Part shown: piece after piece, positions 40,601 through 50,750 of the stretch | Layout: each line of letters opens with the position of its first letter | How positions within the stretch are numbered: position 1 is the first letter of the stretch | Position numbers and translations under genes: made by a program | Notes under the pieces: model-generated | Database searches by the model: none | Told to the model about the DNA's origin: nothing | Seen by the model: only the letters and a program-made list of their open reading frames with translations | Origin: Schizochytrium sp. TIO01 | Taxonomy: Eukaryota > Sar > Bigyra > Thraustochytrida > Thraustochytriidae | Direction: 5' to 3' | Assembly (NCBI GenBank): GCA_004764695.1 | Contig: SMSO01000034.1 | Coordinates: forward strand, 885,501 to 949,500 | DNA: 64,000 nt

Positions 40601-42352
40601 ATGAAGGACTTCGTGCTGATTGAGGAACTCGCGAGAGGATCAAAGGGCAGTGTGTGGACAGCGCGTCGAAAACATTCTGCAAAGCACACAAACCATGGCC
40701 GGGAAGAGATCGAGGGATACCCGAGAGTGGGTTTCTCGGGGCGTTTCGCGGCGAATAGATCTCGAATTTATTGCAGTGAAGCTACTACTGAAGCAGACCT
40801 CAAGGCGGAGAGATTTACGAAATGTACGAACAGAGGTGACGGTCAGCAGACGGAAGAAGAGGACAGCCTCGTCGTGCTGAAGGAGCGTCGAGTGGCAGAG
40901 CTGGGGAGAGGAAAGTCCGTGATGAACGAAGTTGAACTTCTCCGGAAAGTTGACCACCCCCACGTGGTTAAGCTGCTTAGCAGCTTCACAGAGAAGGGGA
41001 TTCTATGGATGGAGTTGGAATACGCTCCACATGGAGATCTCGGTCAGGAAATCGCACGACGAGCCAAGCAGGGGCTCGAAAGAGCAGCGTTCACACATAC
41101 CCAGCTATGTGGAATGTCGATACAAATCATGAGTGCGCTGGCCTGCTTACATACGAACCGAGTAGTGCATCGCGATATCAAGAGCATGAATATCTTCATT
41201 TACTCTGCTTCGTCTAGTACGCCAGTAGAAGTGCCAGTGCGAGGCATCATTGCGCAGGAACCTCATTCTCGCGAATACGTTTTGAAAATTGGAGATCTCG
41301 GGGTTGGTCGGTCATGCTCGCAGAACACGTACGAGTTAAAAACCTTTTATGGCACCCCTCTGTATGCTTCACCTGAAATATGTGACAATCGTCCATATGA
41401 CTATCGCACAGACCTTTGGTCTTGTGGCGTTCTTGTCTACGAAATGTGCGAGCTGAAACATCCCTTTAGCGGGTCCAGTTTGTTGGCTCTTGCGCAAGCC
41501 ATTGCATCTTGCAAGTATGATCCTCCAACGTACGGAGATGAGACACTCTGCGAAATCATTCAAGGTCTTATTCAGGCGGAAGCTAAAAAACGAACCCCTT
41601 TGAGCCAGGCTCTGGCATTGCTGCGCAGAGATCTCGAAGACTTGCAAAACCATGCCCTGGAGAAGCCTCCAAACTCGTGGAATACAGAGCAGGGTAGTGC
41701 AGAAAACTCTTCGAACAACAAGACACAGCCGGGTGATAGTGCAGATGATGATTGTGTTCTTTTTAAAGAGTCAGCCCAGCTTGCTTTGACTGAGATAGAT
41801 CAGGACAACTGTTTATCACCGAGAAGCTCCTCACCAAAACCTATTAGACAAGTGGATGCCGAGGCGACACCAGAGCGCCCACGTCTCTCCCAAGCTGGGC
41901 GCTGCCGCATTGAGGCTGAGCTCAAACGAAAGCGACTCAAACTTAAAAATTTGACATCCTGGATGGACGCACAGGTCGATGCACCTGACGGCGAGTTTGG
42001 ACATAGCAACATAGAATTAGATTCCTTGTATGATGAAATTGCTAGATTAGAAGGCATGCTGTTGGGAGCATCTCTAAGCCACGCATCTCGCACGCGAACT
42101 ATGATGCCAAAAAGTGCAAGCACAACAGCACTTCCACGACCCAAAGATCTTGCTCGTTTGCAGCCTACGCCTAAACCCTCGAATACCACGAATAGCCAGG
42201 GCAGCGCCATCGATAGTTCACCTTGTAGTCGGGAAGATGAGGAGGATCTAGAGCGCAGTCAAAGAAGACGCGAAGCACGGCTTGCTGCTCGCTTACGGGC
42301 GCATCAAGCTTTACGAGACAAGTCAAGCTCTGTTGCCGAACACCACAATTAG
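40601..42352 (+). CDS. NEK-type serine/threonine kinase
   Basis: 583 residues; kinase domain at about 4-335. The glycine loop is LARGSKGSV (10-18), the ATP-binding Lys is K94 in VVLKER, and the helix C Glu is near 110-112. The catalytic loop HRDIKSMN is at 190-197, the metal-binding Asp is D232 in GDLG, and the activation segment ends GTPLYASPE. DLG instead of DFG and the HRDIKSMNIF sequence are typical of NIMA-related kinases, which act at cilia, basal bodies and mitosis. Two insertions stand out: about 60 residues between glycine loop and K94, and about 20 between N197 and D232. All catalytic residues remain. The tail has Ser-rich linkers and short coiled coils, the last near 545-570. It is unspliced. 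Confidence 0.88.
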   Translation: MKDFVLIEELARGSKGSVWTARRKHSAKHTNHGREEIEGYPRVGFSGRFAANRSRIYCSEATTEADLKAERFTKCTNRGDGQQTEEEDSLVVLKERRVAELGRGKSVMNEVELLRKVDHPHVVKLLSSFTEKGILWMELEYAPHGDLGQEIARRAKQGLERAAFTHTQLCGMSIQIMSALACLHTNRVVHRDIKSMNIFIYSASSSTPVEVPVRGIIAQEPHSREYVLKIGDLGVGRSCSQNTYELKTFYGTPLYASPEICDNRPYDYRTDLWSCGVLVYEMCELKHPFSGSSLLALAQAIASCKYDPPTYGDETLCEIIQGLIQAEAKKRTPLSQALALLRRDLEDLQNHALEKPPNSWNTEQGSAENSSNNKTQPGDSADDDCVLFKESAQLALTEIDQDNCLSPRSSSPKPIRQVDAEATPERPRLSQAGRCRIEAELKRKRLKLKNLTSWMDAQVDAPDGEFGHSNIELDSLYDEIARLEGMLLGASLSHASRTRTMMPKSASTTALPRPKDLARLQPTPKPSNTTNSQGSAIDSSPCSREDEEDLERSQRRREARLAARLRAHQALRDKSSSVAEHHN

Positions 42353-42765
42353 TAAAATAGATGTATAGCTTATTTGGTGCCTGTGATCGAGCAATCAAGA
42401 GAACAGATGATAAAGGCCGACTGCTTCTACTGCTCCTAGCGTTTCGCTCATCATGTGTATTTTATTGGGTGTTTTATGGTTGCAGAGCAATTGCTATTTG
42501 AGATGTTTATGTTGAATCAAAGCTACACAGTATTCAATTATTTTGGTCGATCACATGGAAAAGTAGAACAATTAGTTCATTTCTCCCCTTTTTATTGATT
42601 GAAAACCCTGATAAACTATTGAAAAATAAGGAAAATTCTTGTCATTGATAAAGAGCAGTAACTAGATAATTTGCATTGCATGGGGTACCAAGAGCGACAT
42701 ACGAGTGGACGCGCAGTAATGAAAGTTGGGAAATAAATTCACTCATTTGCCTTTTACAAGATAAA
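42353..42765. other. Convergent 3' spacer, kinase / DRC9
   Basis: A 0.4-kb AT-rich tail-to-tail spacer; nothing recognised. Confidence 0.45.
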
Positions 42766-44178
42766 CTACTTCTTTTTGCCCTTCTTTCCACCCTTCTTGC
42801 CCTTCTTAGTATCCTTCTTCATTGCACCACGACGCATTACATAAGCCCGGTAGCGTCTCTGGATTTTGATGGCTGCTGCATTCTCTTCCTCTTCTTCTCG
42901 CTTCCGAAGTTCTGCAAGTTCTTTTTGCCTACGAATTTCCTCCTCACGAGCCTCTTCCTCTGCAACTTGCTGATCCCACCGACCCTGCAACTCGTTAAGG
43001 CGAACAAGTGCCGTTTCGCGAGTTTCTGTTAAGTCACGAAGTTGGGCGTCAAGCTCCTCCATGTCGTTTGTGTATCGGTCGCGCCACTCATTGGTTTGTT
43101 CAATAAGGCTTTCTTGTTTTTGTGTGAGGAAGTCGACTGTATCGCGGTGAACTGCATTTTCCATATCGCAAATCCGCTTGAGGTTCTCAATATTGGCCAA
43201 AAGGTCGTGTTCCTCCTTTTCATAGATTCTAGCGGTGCTAGCAAGCTTCGCTTGTGCCTCGCGCCGAGCATATTGAGTTTTGAAGGTAAGCTTGGAGCGA
43301 ATTTCTTGAAGTTCTTCTTTGAGCTGAGTAATCGTCTCGGCTCGTTCGGATTCTTCTTTCTCGTGCTCCGTGCGTTCATGCTCCAATTCTTCTTCAAGTT
43401 CGCGGACCGCATTGGTCGTGGACTTTTCACGTTCAATAGTTTCTTTTAGGCGCTCTTGTTCTCTTCTTGTATCTTCAACATGGGCTGCCAGGGCTGTGAA
43501 AGTACGCTTCTCGCGGATCTCATTTACAGTTCGCGCAATGAGATCCTCAAGAGAGTTTCGCTCGTGTTGAATCTTGAGCAGATTTCCTGTCACATTGGGA
43601 TTGTCCTTGAGATTGCGACAAAGGTTTTTGGTTGATTCGCGCAGTGCGCGGCTTACTTCTTGGATTTCTTGTTGATTCTGTTTATACTTGGATCGATTGG
43701 CTAAACCCTGTGCTCATAATAACGTGTTCAGAATGATGTAGATTCAAGGTGATTTTCAAACAAATGAAATGTCAGTTTCAACAAGTATAAATGTTGGGTG
43801 GCCAAGAGGACTTACTTTTAGCATGCCACGCTTGGAAATGAGTTCTTCATAGCGAGTTTCAAGTTTGCGTTGCTCCTCAATCACTCGGGAGATTTCGTCA
43901 CCAACAAACTCAGAAAGCTCGTCGCGATGCGCAAGAACATCAGGTGTAATGCTGTGTAGGGTTTTAATAAGTAGTCACAACGAACGTTAAAGAGCAAGTA
44001 TGAATCGTTAGCTTTCATTCTCGTGATCAGAATATGGCATGTTTTTTTGAGCGTGCGAAGCATTCTTCCGCCGGTCTACGTACCTTGCCAGAAAGGAAAG
44101 TTTCTCAAGTGTATCCTCGAGAACAGCAACCACGCGCTGGCTACTAACCAACGACAGCTGCTCTGCTGAGTTTGACAT
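42766..44178 (-). CDS. DRC9: Dynein regulatory complex subunit 9 (IQCG), three exons
   Basis: DRC9/IQCG is part of the nexin-dynein regulatory complex of motile axonemes. Three exons join in frame: 44178-44084, 43951-43816 and 43707-42766 (1,173 nt, 390 residues). Donors are GTACGT and GTAAGT; acceptors end TACACAG and GAGCACAG. The joins read LAS|ITPDVL and MLK|GLAN. The protein has LEDTLEKLSFLAS near the N-terminus, LKDNPNVTGNLLKIQ in the middle (a close match to the IQCG block), long coiled coil, an IQ motif (AAIKIQRRYRAYVMRR) and a Lys/Gly tail (KKGKKGGKKGKKK). Human IQCG (443 residues) shows the same order. The 5' end rests on the in-frame ATG at 44178. Confidence 0.9.
43708..43815 (-). 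other. DRC9 intron 2
   Basis: A 108-bp GT-AG intron, donor GTAAGT, phase 0. The reading frame stops just upstream of exon 3 without it. Confidence 0.85.
43952..44083 (-). other. DRC9 intron 1
   Basis: A 132-bp GT-AG intron, donor GTACGT, phase 2. It splits the Ser codon between exons 1 and 2. Confidence 0.85.
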
Positions 44179-45217
44179 GGCTTGGAGACCTTCAACCGCG
44201 TCGCTTGTCCAGTTTCCCTCGTGCCCTCGTTCTTCGATTGATGCATTTACTTACCAAGTCATTTCTTCATTCAGGTGTCCGTTGCATGATGTGCGTACTA
44301 TGGGTCATATTTGACCCAGGGTACAAGTGTTGATGTATCAGGGCAACATAACTTGTAGATTTTCACTTATCATCTTGAAGCTGAAATATATACGTAAATT
44401 AAAAGTCGCGAGAATAATAAAAAGGCCGGAGTAGGAATTATTTAAAAGAAGAATACTCTGGTTTCGAACAACATTTCGCCAAATTCGCAATTAGAGACAG
44501 AGGTTTTAGCAAACCTATTTACATATAATGCTAGGGTGTTTTAATTCAATTTAAAAATAATTAAAAAAACAGGGGAAAATCAGCATGGCGACTAACTTCC
44601 ATGCAGTAATGCTATCACGATAGCCCACTGATCTGTTGGTTTTTGTTTTTGTTTTTTCTTAGTTTGTTTGACTATTTCAATTATCAGATGCAGAGAGACT
44701 TTCTACATTTTTCAGAACGAAGAAATTGTCGAATGTAAATATCTGCTAAAATACATTACTAAGCAAATAAATTTACGAGAATGTCACAAGCTCTAAGAAA
44801 AGGGAAATATGCACTTTGACGGGATTAAGAAAGTCTGAAACTAAAAGCTTCTTGCCACGATTAGAGCAACAACTAGACACGTATGGTGAAAAAATTGCTG
44901 AAGACAAACAAGATAAAGAAACCATCACATCAGTGCTGACCAGCTTGGTTTTCAGAAGAATATAAATGCCCTTCGACCACTTGCAAAATATGGAGTATGT
45001 GCAAAAAGCAAATCAAATAATTTAAAAGAGAGTTCGGTCGTAGAAAATAAAACAAATAGGGCATACAAAAACATAACTATCGAGATGTTGCATCCATAGG
45101 TACTTCTGTCGATCTTGCAACGCAAAATTTAAATGAGTCCCCGCTGTCTAAAATGCCGACGCTTTTAGTGCTAATATGAGCTTGACTGGTCGTTGGGAAG
45201 AGGTAAAACTTCAGCAA
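44179..45217. other. Spacer upstream of DRC9
   Basis: A 1.0-kb AT-rich spacer: promoter of DRC9 (minus) and 3' region of the hydrolase gene (minus). A T/G-rich run GTTTTTGTTTTTGTTTTTTC lies near 44639. No gene was seen. Confidence 0.45.
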
Positions 45218-46645
45218 TCACTGTTGTGCGAGCTCCAAGTGAACTTGAGAAGAAGTAGTAGCAGATGACTCATTCACAAGATATTCGAGGTCTTTGAATA
45301 CTTCCTTTTGGCAGCGCACTGCTTCATGAAGAAAGTGAAATGTGACAAATCCGTGCACCGAATTCCCGTGGATAGTTTTCACAGGAATGTTGGCTTCCTC
45401 CAGACGCCTGACGAAAATCTCACAGCCCTTGCGAAGAGCATCGTCACTGGCTACAACAACAGTGCAACGAGGTAGGCCATGCTCGCCAGCTACCAGAGGA
45501 GAAATACGGCGATCTAGCAAGGCTTGCTTGCGGCTTTCAAGATCTGCTGGGACATAGGCAGATACGAAGAATTGAAGAATGGGTGGGATAAGAAAATAGT
45601 CTGTCTTTGGACGCTCCTCAAACGGTTCACCAGGAGTAAAGAGAAGTGCTGGGTACATGAGAGCAAGGTGACGAGCACGGAGATTTGATAGTTCGCTTGG
45701 CTGAAAGTCCGCGTCAATTCCGTCGCGGAGAAGTGAAGCAATCACCAAAGCGAAGGTGCCACCAGCACTGTCTCCACTGAGGATAAGTTTGTTAACCGGG
45801 TCGCAGTCTCGACCCAACACAGAGCGCCCTTCATCACTCATTATCCACCGCAGACCTGCGTATGCATCACGGACACCTGAGGGAAACGGATGTTCTGGTG
45901 CAAGGCGATAGTCGATGGAGACCACCACTATGCCTTGCTGTGCAAATCGTACGCATAGCTCGTCGAAGTTTTTTGTAGAGTGGTGGCTAATGCAGAAACC
46001 TCCACCATGAAAAAAAAGCATCACTGGTCGCAGAGCAAACTGGCCAAGTGAACCTGTATGCAAATACACACGAGCTTTCATTTCCCCCCCATCAGCATTA
46101 GGAATTTTGTAATCTGATGAGTAAACACCTTTTCTGGCAAACTGTTTACGAATAGGCCACGATGAGTTCAAAGCCTCCACAGTTTCCCACTTCCACCTCT
46201 TGAAAGGTGTTTTGCCTTGATTATCAACATATAGTCCCGACCACCACATACAGCACGCCGAAGTTTGCTCTAGAAGCCGCAGTGAGAATGGGTGTTCTGA
46301 TTGAAAGTCACAAAAAGTAGACTTACAACACCAACACGGTGGGGTCTCTACGGGGTCTAGTTTGGCCATGGCCTCCAGGTCTGCAGACATAAGAAGCTCC
46401 TCCTCTAAATGGCCTCCGGGGTCCGCATCACGATCCATGTTTGTGCCAGCGGGCGGAGCGCCAGAGTTTCCAGTACTCGTTTCGAGGTCCTTTCCAAGTT
46501 GGACGTCTACACAAGAAATAGTTTTTGCTATCTCACCGAAGGTATCGTCGCTATTGAGTTGTGGGCTGTTGATTTTACTAGTATATTGGGTTGCCACAGA
46601 GCTGTCTCTTAAATTAGCCTCTTCTTCCGCAGCGTTCGCAAGCAT
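45218..46645 (-). CDS. HSL-family alpha/beta hydrolase (esterase/lipase)
   Basis: A 475-residue carboxylester hydrolase of the hormone-sensitive-lipase class. The oxyanion-hole motif HGGG is at 213-216 in FFHGGGFCIS, followed by DYRLAPEHPFP. The nucleophile is Ser293 in GDSAGG. The acid is most likely Asp402 in ASDDALR and the base His431 in NSVHGF, in the usual order and spacing. The first 130 residues are acidic then Cys-rich (CWCCKSTFC near 104-112) and have no counterpart in bacterial members. There is no signal peptide, so it is probably cytosolic. The substrate cannot be told; arylacetamide deacetylase-like or acyl-lipid esterase activity is possible. It is unspliced from ATG. Confidence 0.9.
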   Translation of the reverse strand: MLANAAEEEANLRDSSVATQYTSKINSPQLNSDDTFGEIAKTISCVDVQLGKDLETSTGNSGAPPAGTNMDRDADPGGHLEEELLMSADLEAMAKLDPVETPPCWCCKSTFCDFQSEHPFSLRLLEQTSACCMWWSGLYVDNQGKTPFKRWKWETVEALNSSWPIRKQFARKGVYSSDYKIPNADGGEMKARVYLHTGSLGQFALRPVMLFFHGGGFCISHHSTKNFDELCVRFAQQGIVVVSIDYRLAPEHPFPSGVRDAYAGLRWIMSDEGRSVLGRDCDPVNKLILSGDSAGGTFALVIASLLRDGIDADFQPSELSNLRARHLALMYPALLFTPGEPFEERPKTDYFLIPPILQFFVSAYVPADLESRKQALLDRRISPLVAGEHGLPRCTVVVASDDALRKGCEIFVRRLEEANIPVKTIHGNSVHGFVTFHFLHEAVRCQKEVFKDLEYLVNESSATTSSQVHLELAQQ

Positions 46646-47299
46646 GACGAGAACGGGTTGTTTAGCTTAGAAAATTTCCTGATATAGTAGAGCTGGTGGG
46701 ATTTAACGATTGGAGTGCTGTGTTTGCGGATGGACCTTGCTCTATTTGGCCCCACAAACACGAGACTCGGTTTCCGCCTTTGATTGCTAAAGTCTGCAGG
46801 AAGTGGTGTAATGAACTAATTGCGTGCCCGGGGAAGGACTTCAGCGGATGCAAGAAACTTAAAAGAGTTCGACGTCTAGTGATCAGTAGCTAGATACTAT
46901 CATAAGAGTTGGTTCTATTTGTTCTCTTAAAAATTGCCTATCAGGTATGGCTAGTATTAGGAGGTTATTTTTCACAGAAAGTAATCATCAATCATTCGCA
47001 CATATTTTGGGTCGGCAGATCAAATGTTTGCATGCATAGTCGCTTGGATTAACCGGAAAAAGTAACACGATTTGTAGTAGTTTGTCAGGACCTCGTACAC
47101 AGCAGCCGCAAAAAAAGGTTGGTTTATTTCAGTATTCTTATTGAACTAGAAAATAGAATGAAGTAAATTCAGGATACTTTGCAAATATATTCTGTAATCC
47201 GTGAGGAACAACTATGTGAAAATTTGTAAATGCATTGTGTAGGTGAAAAAGAATTGATCTTTATTTGTTCAAAAATACATAATATGCAAATTGTTACGC
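46646..47299. other. Spacer between two minus-strand genes
   Basis: A 0.65-kb spacer: promoter of the hydrolase and 3' region of the acidic-protein gene. No gene or repeat of note. Confidence 0.45.
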
Positions 47300-48376
47300 T
47301 CAGCTCTGAAACGGGCGTGAGTTTTCCCGTCGGCGAGAACGCACCAGCAAAGAACTTGAATAAGAGAGCCTGGGGGCGCGTTTTGTACGTTGCGTTGGGC
47401 GGCTAGCCTTGGCATTTGCTTGAATAATAGATGAGCTAGTACTATCTAGCCCAAATTCGGACTCCTGTACAAGGTCGTCCTCGTCAAGTGAGAGGCATTT
47501 AACAGTGCCCCATTCTTCGGGAGGACGGTTCTTCTTGCGCAATATTGGGTTTTCTTTGCGAGCAGTTGCTGAAAATTCATCCTCTTCGCGTTCATTAGGT
47601 GTGCAGGGCTGGCGAGGGGATCGTACAGGCGGCAACGATACCTTTCGAACAGGATCTGCTACTTTTGTCTTCCTCTGTATCAAATGTTCTTTCGCTACAC
47701 GCATGAAGAACTCTAAATCCTCTTTGTCTTCTTTTGTTTCATTTACCACTGAATACTTATTTGCCTGCGATACTGTCTCTTCATTCTTTTGAAATGATTG
47801 TGAGCGCGAAGAGCATTGAGAACTAGCCATGCCGCAAGAATTACTCTGTATTTGCTTTTCGTGCTCTTTGAAATCATTGCTCACAGAAGAATTTCGAATT
47901 TGCGACTTTGGTTCCATCGATGATGCAGTCTTTACAGTACAAGGTGACGAAGTAGGCCAAGCAAGTTTTGGTACAGATGCCGAGGGTTGCAGAACTTGCC
48001 TTAGAGCATGATCAGACAAAGGTCCACCCTTATGCCTTTTACAAGCAAACTTCAGCCTCTGCAACATGGCCATAGCATCCACTTCATCCCAAGCTCCACC
48101 TTCATAATCCCGTTCTTCCCTGTCTGGGTTTTCCTCCCTATGGTCTTCTTCATGGCTTTCGCCACCCAGCATCATCACTTGCTGTCTTTCATCCTCAACA
48201 TTAGCCTCGAAGTCTTCATCTTGAAACTCGTCCTCGCTCTCCAAATCAAAGTCCATCTCCAAACCTTTCCAAAGCGTTTTGAATCCACGCCGTGGTGTAT
48301 CCTGTTTTGGCGCAATGGTCTTGACAAGCGTCGCCCAAAGTAAGCTGCTCTTGCTCGGCCCCTTGTATACAAACAT
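47300..48376 (-). CDS. Uncharacterised acidic, disordered protein
   Basis: 358 residues from the first ATG, or 318 from Met41. The first 40 residues are basic and hydrophobic (FVYKGPSKSSLLWATLVKTI). From Met41 the chain is very acidic (DFDLESEDEFQDEDF). A short helical segment follows (WDEVDAMAMLQRLKFACKRH), then Ser/Lys-rich low complexity and a basic tail with RTKRAPRLSYSSSLLVRSRR. No known domain is visible. The second Met may be the true start if the first 40 codons are leader; if they are translated they could form a weak targeting peptide. Existence is supported by frame length and absence of competing frames, not by homology. Confidence 0.6.
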   Translation of the reverse strand: MFVYKGPSKSSLLWATLVKTIAPKQDTPRRGFKTLWKGLEMDFDLESEDEFQDEDFEANVEDERQQVMMLGGESHEEDHREENPDREERDYEGGAWDEVDAMAMLQRLKFACKRHKGGPLSDHALRQVLQPSASVPKLAWPTSSPCTVKTASSMEPKSQIRNSSVSNDFKEHEKQIQSNSCGMASSQCSSRSQSFQKNEETVSQANKYSVVNETKEDKEDLEFFMRVAKEHLIQRKTKVADPVRKVSLPPVRSPRQPCTPNEREEDEFSATARKENPILRKKNRPPEEWGTVKCLSLDEDDLVQESEFGLDSTSSSIIQANAKASRPTQRTKRAPRLSYSSSLLVRSRRRENSRPFQS

Positions 48377-49398
48377 TCGAATTCATTCTTGTCTATATAC
48401 ACTAACGTCAACGGACACCTTTTCCAGCGCTCCAAAACCAGAATCATATTGTGTAGCTAGAGCTATGCTTATGTCTCTTATTATTACTATCTATTTTCTA
48501 ATTATTTTTAATTTATTTATATATATATAATCTTTTAAAATAAAAAACTAAAAGAATAAAATAGTAATAACAATAATGAGCCATTCGATCGGTGCTGGTA
48601 ATATGCACACGTGCGCAGTCCTTTAAATTCGCATAAGTCCATTTCACTCGTCGCTGATTGCTAGATTGATATCCATCCAGAGTTCTCAGCAAGAGCATGT
48701 CCAATATGAATGTTTCATGGACACCGTGTTCAGATGATAACAAACCGAGACAACGTGAATGGATTGACCATATTCAGAGAAAGAAGCAGAGTGGATGGAT
48801 GGATTAACTGATTGATGAAGGTACCTTGAAGTGCTTTTGCATATTTTTCTTTTTTGCGTGCACTAGTGCCAGTTATTATATACTGCTATGAATCCATTGA
48901 AAAAGAATGAAAGTGAAGGTACGTCGAATTGCCGTCCTATTTTCCCTTGTGTTTCTTCCCTCTTTGATCAAGTTCTTGTGCATGCGCCGCATTATTTCCT
49001 TTTTGGGGTTGATTTTAATTGACTCAATAGCGACGTTGATGGACTCTTTGGGCTCTTAACACAAACCCGATTCTATACACAACCAACTTCTCGCGGAGGG
49101 CCTGCCGCGAGACAACCGCCGCGTGCAGATAGGCAGCCTCCTCTGGACATCCCTCGGGCTTCGCCGTCTCTGCCTGCGGAGTAAGTGTGCACGTGCTGCC
49201 TGCCCTTTGGTTGCCGAGATCAGCTAAGTGGACTGTTTGACATTAGCGATTCACTCGTTCAAGCGCTTAGTAATAATAACCGGGTGCACGTGCGGCGCGC
49301 GCCATCTTGGGCTTGAAGAAACCTGGAGGCGTTACAGACCTTGATTGCAGTTGGATGCTAGGGTGGCTGGCGAATAGTTGTAAACATTTGAGAGGAAA
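48377..49398. promoter_or_regulatory. Divergent promoter spacer, acidic protein / tetraspanin
   Basis: A 1.0-kb head-to-head spacer. The left half is very AT-rich (TATATATATATAA near 48520). The last 300 bp before the tetraspanin are GC-richer, like the leaders of the carrier and kinase genes. No RNA gene was seen. Confidence 0.4.
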
Positions 49399-50358
49399 AT
49401 GTGTCTGCCTTCGAAGATGAATAAGGGCGACAAGGTTCGCGTCGTACAGCTGGTATGCACGGTCATCGCGTTTCTAGTCAGCATTGCTGCGTTGATTTAC
49501 TTTATCTTTTTTGTGGCTACTTCAGATAACATTAACATCGTTCTTGCTCGTGAAACGTCGCCGGCATCTGCTCCGTACCTCGTCCTCATCCCCGTTCTTC
49601 TTGAGATGATTGTTGCATGGATTGGCTTTATTGGCGCACTCCGCAAAAACCGGCAAACGATTCTGGCATTCTTCTGGGCTCAAATTATCACTTTAGTCTT
49701 TATCATGGCGGCTTTCATATATGTTCTCCTCATGGGCAATGGTACCTTCAGCGGGGGTACTTTGTATTTGACTGACAAGCAGAGTAGCCGTCTTGCCATC
49801 TTCGCGATCAGTCACCCAGATGAATGGGCCGAATTCCAGAATTCAGACTCTGGCTCCTGCTGTGGACTAAGCGTGCGCTTTGCATACAACTCAAGTGAGG
49901 GTGGTTTTAGTGGGCTTCCTAACTTTGATCTTGAGGATATTTATTCAGGAGACTACTGCATTGGGTCTGGTATCGAGCAAGTCGAGGAATTCAAGGCTAA
50001 GTGGCCTATCTACAATGCCACCGTTCTTAACGCATCAAAATATGAGGACCCATATGATCGTGAACGCTTCATTTGTACCGATACTGTGGTCGATGCAATG
50101 CGCGATCCTGCACTTCCTGGTGGTTTACTGGTTGGATGCGTCTTTCTGTTTAGTACCTTCGCTGTCGCTTCCGCTGCCATGTTGTTGTATTCCATTAAGC
50201 AAACGCACGGTGGTCTTAAACCCGAAGCTCTCTATCCTATTGATGACCTTGCTTTGCTCGAGGATAAAAAACCATTCTGCTGGCGACTTTGCCCTGGACG
50301 GGTTGATGACCGCTCTAAGAATACGCGTGCTGTGATCAAGTTCGAAGGTGAATACTAG
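49399..50358 (+). CDS. Tetraspanin-like membrane protein
   Basis: 319 residues with tetraspanin topology: four membrane helices (about 15-40, 60-80, 87-112, 241-265), a short first loop and a large second loop (113-240). The large loop holds the family hallmark Cys-Cys-Gly at 154-156 (SGSCCGLS), plus Cys187 and Cys226 that can complete the disulphides. Four N-glycosylation sequons (near 114, 164, 206 and 211) place this loop outside. Both tails are short; the C-terminal one has CWRLCPG, a likely palmitoylation region. Tetraspanins organise membrane microdomains. Which partner it binds cannot be seen. It is unspliced; ATG follows GAGAGGAAA. Confidence 0.82.
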   Translation: MCLPSKMNKGDKVRVVQLVCTVIAFLVSIAALIYFIFFVATSDNINIVLARETSPASAPYLVLIPVLLEMIVAWIGFIGALRKNRQTILAFFWAQIITLVFIMAAFIYVLLMGNGTFSGGTLYLTDKQSSRLAIFAISHPDEWAEFQNSDSGSCCGLSVRFAYNSSEGGFSGLPNFDLEDIYSGDYCIGSGIEQVEEFKAKWPIYNATVLNASKYEDPYDRERFICTDTVVDAMRDPALPGGLLVGCVFLFSTFAVASAAMLLYSIKQTHGGLKPEALYPIDDLALLEDKKPFCWRLCPGRVDDRSKNTRAVIKFEGEY

Positions 50359-50750
50359 AATTTCCAAGTATCTTTGATACGACCTGAATTCTACATTCAC
50401 ACAAACAATTACCGCCTTGTTTTTTTTTTCGTTCTGTGTTTTGGTTATTTTCGTTTATGCATGCACTCTATTCGTCAGCCCTGTTTCTTCGACCCAACTA
50501 TGAGCCTTCTTTTCCCTTCCAGCTATCCTCGTAAATCTACGATTTGTTGTTAAGGATGCCCGGATAAGAGTCATTTGCTTTCTAATGCGCCTCTAGTAAT
50601 AATGTTTGCTTTCTGTGTTATGTCTTTTTTCCTTTTTTAATTTATTAACGAGTAAATCGTGATACCACAATATCCTCAGAAATGGAAAGCTTGACAGTGA
50701 CGATTTAGTTAGTTAGTTAGTTGAAAACTATTTTTATTTTCAAAATGCCC
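50359..50750. other. Convergent 3' spacer, tetraspanin / DUF202
   Basis: A 0.4-kb tail-to-tail spacer with a 9-11 T run near 50420 and a short GTTA repeat near 50706. No gene was seen. Confidence 0.45.
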
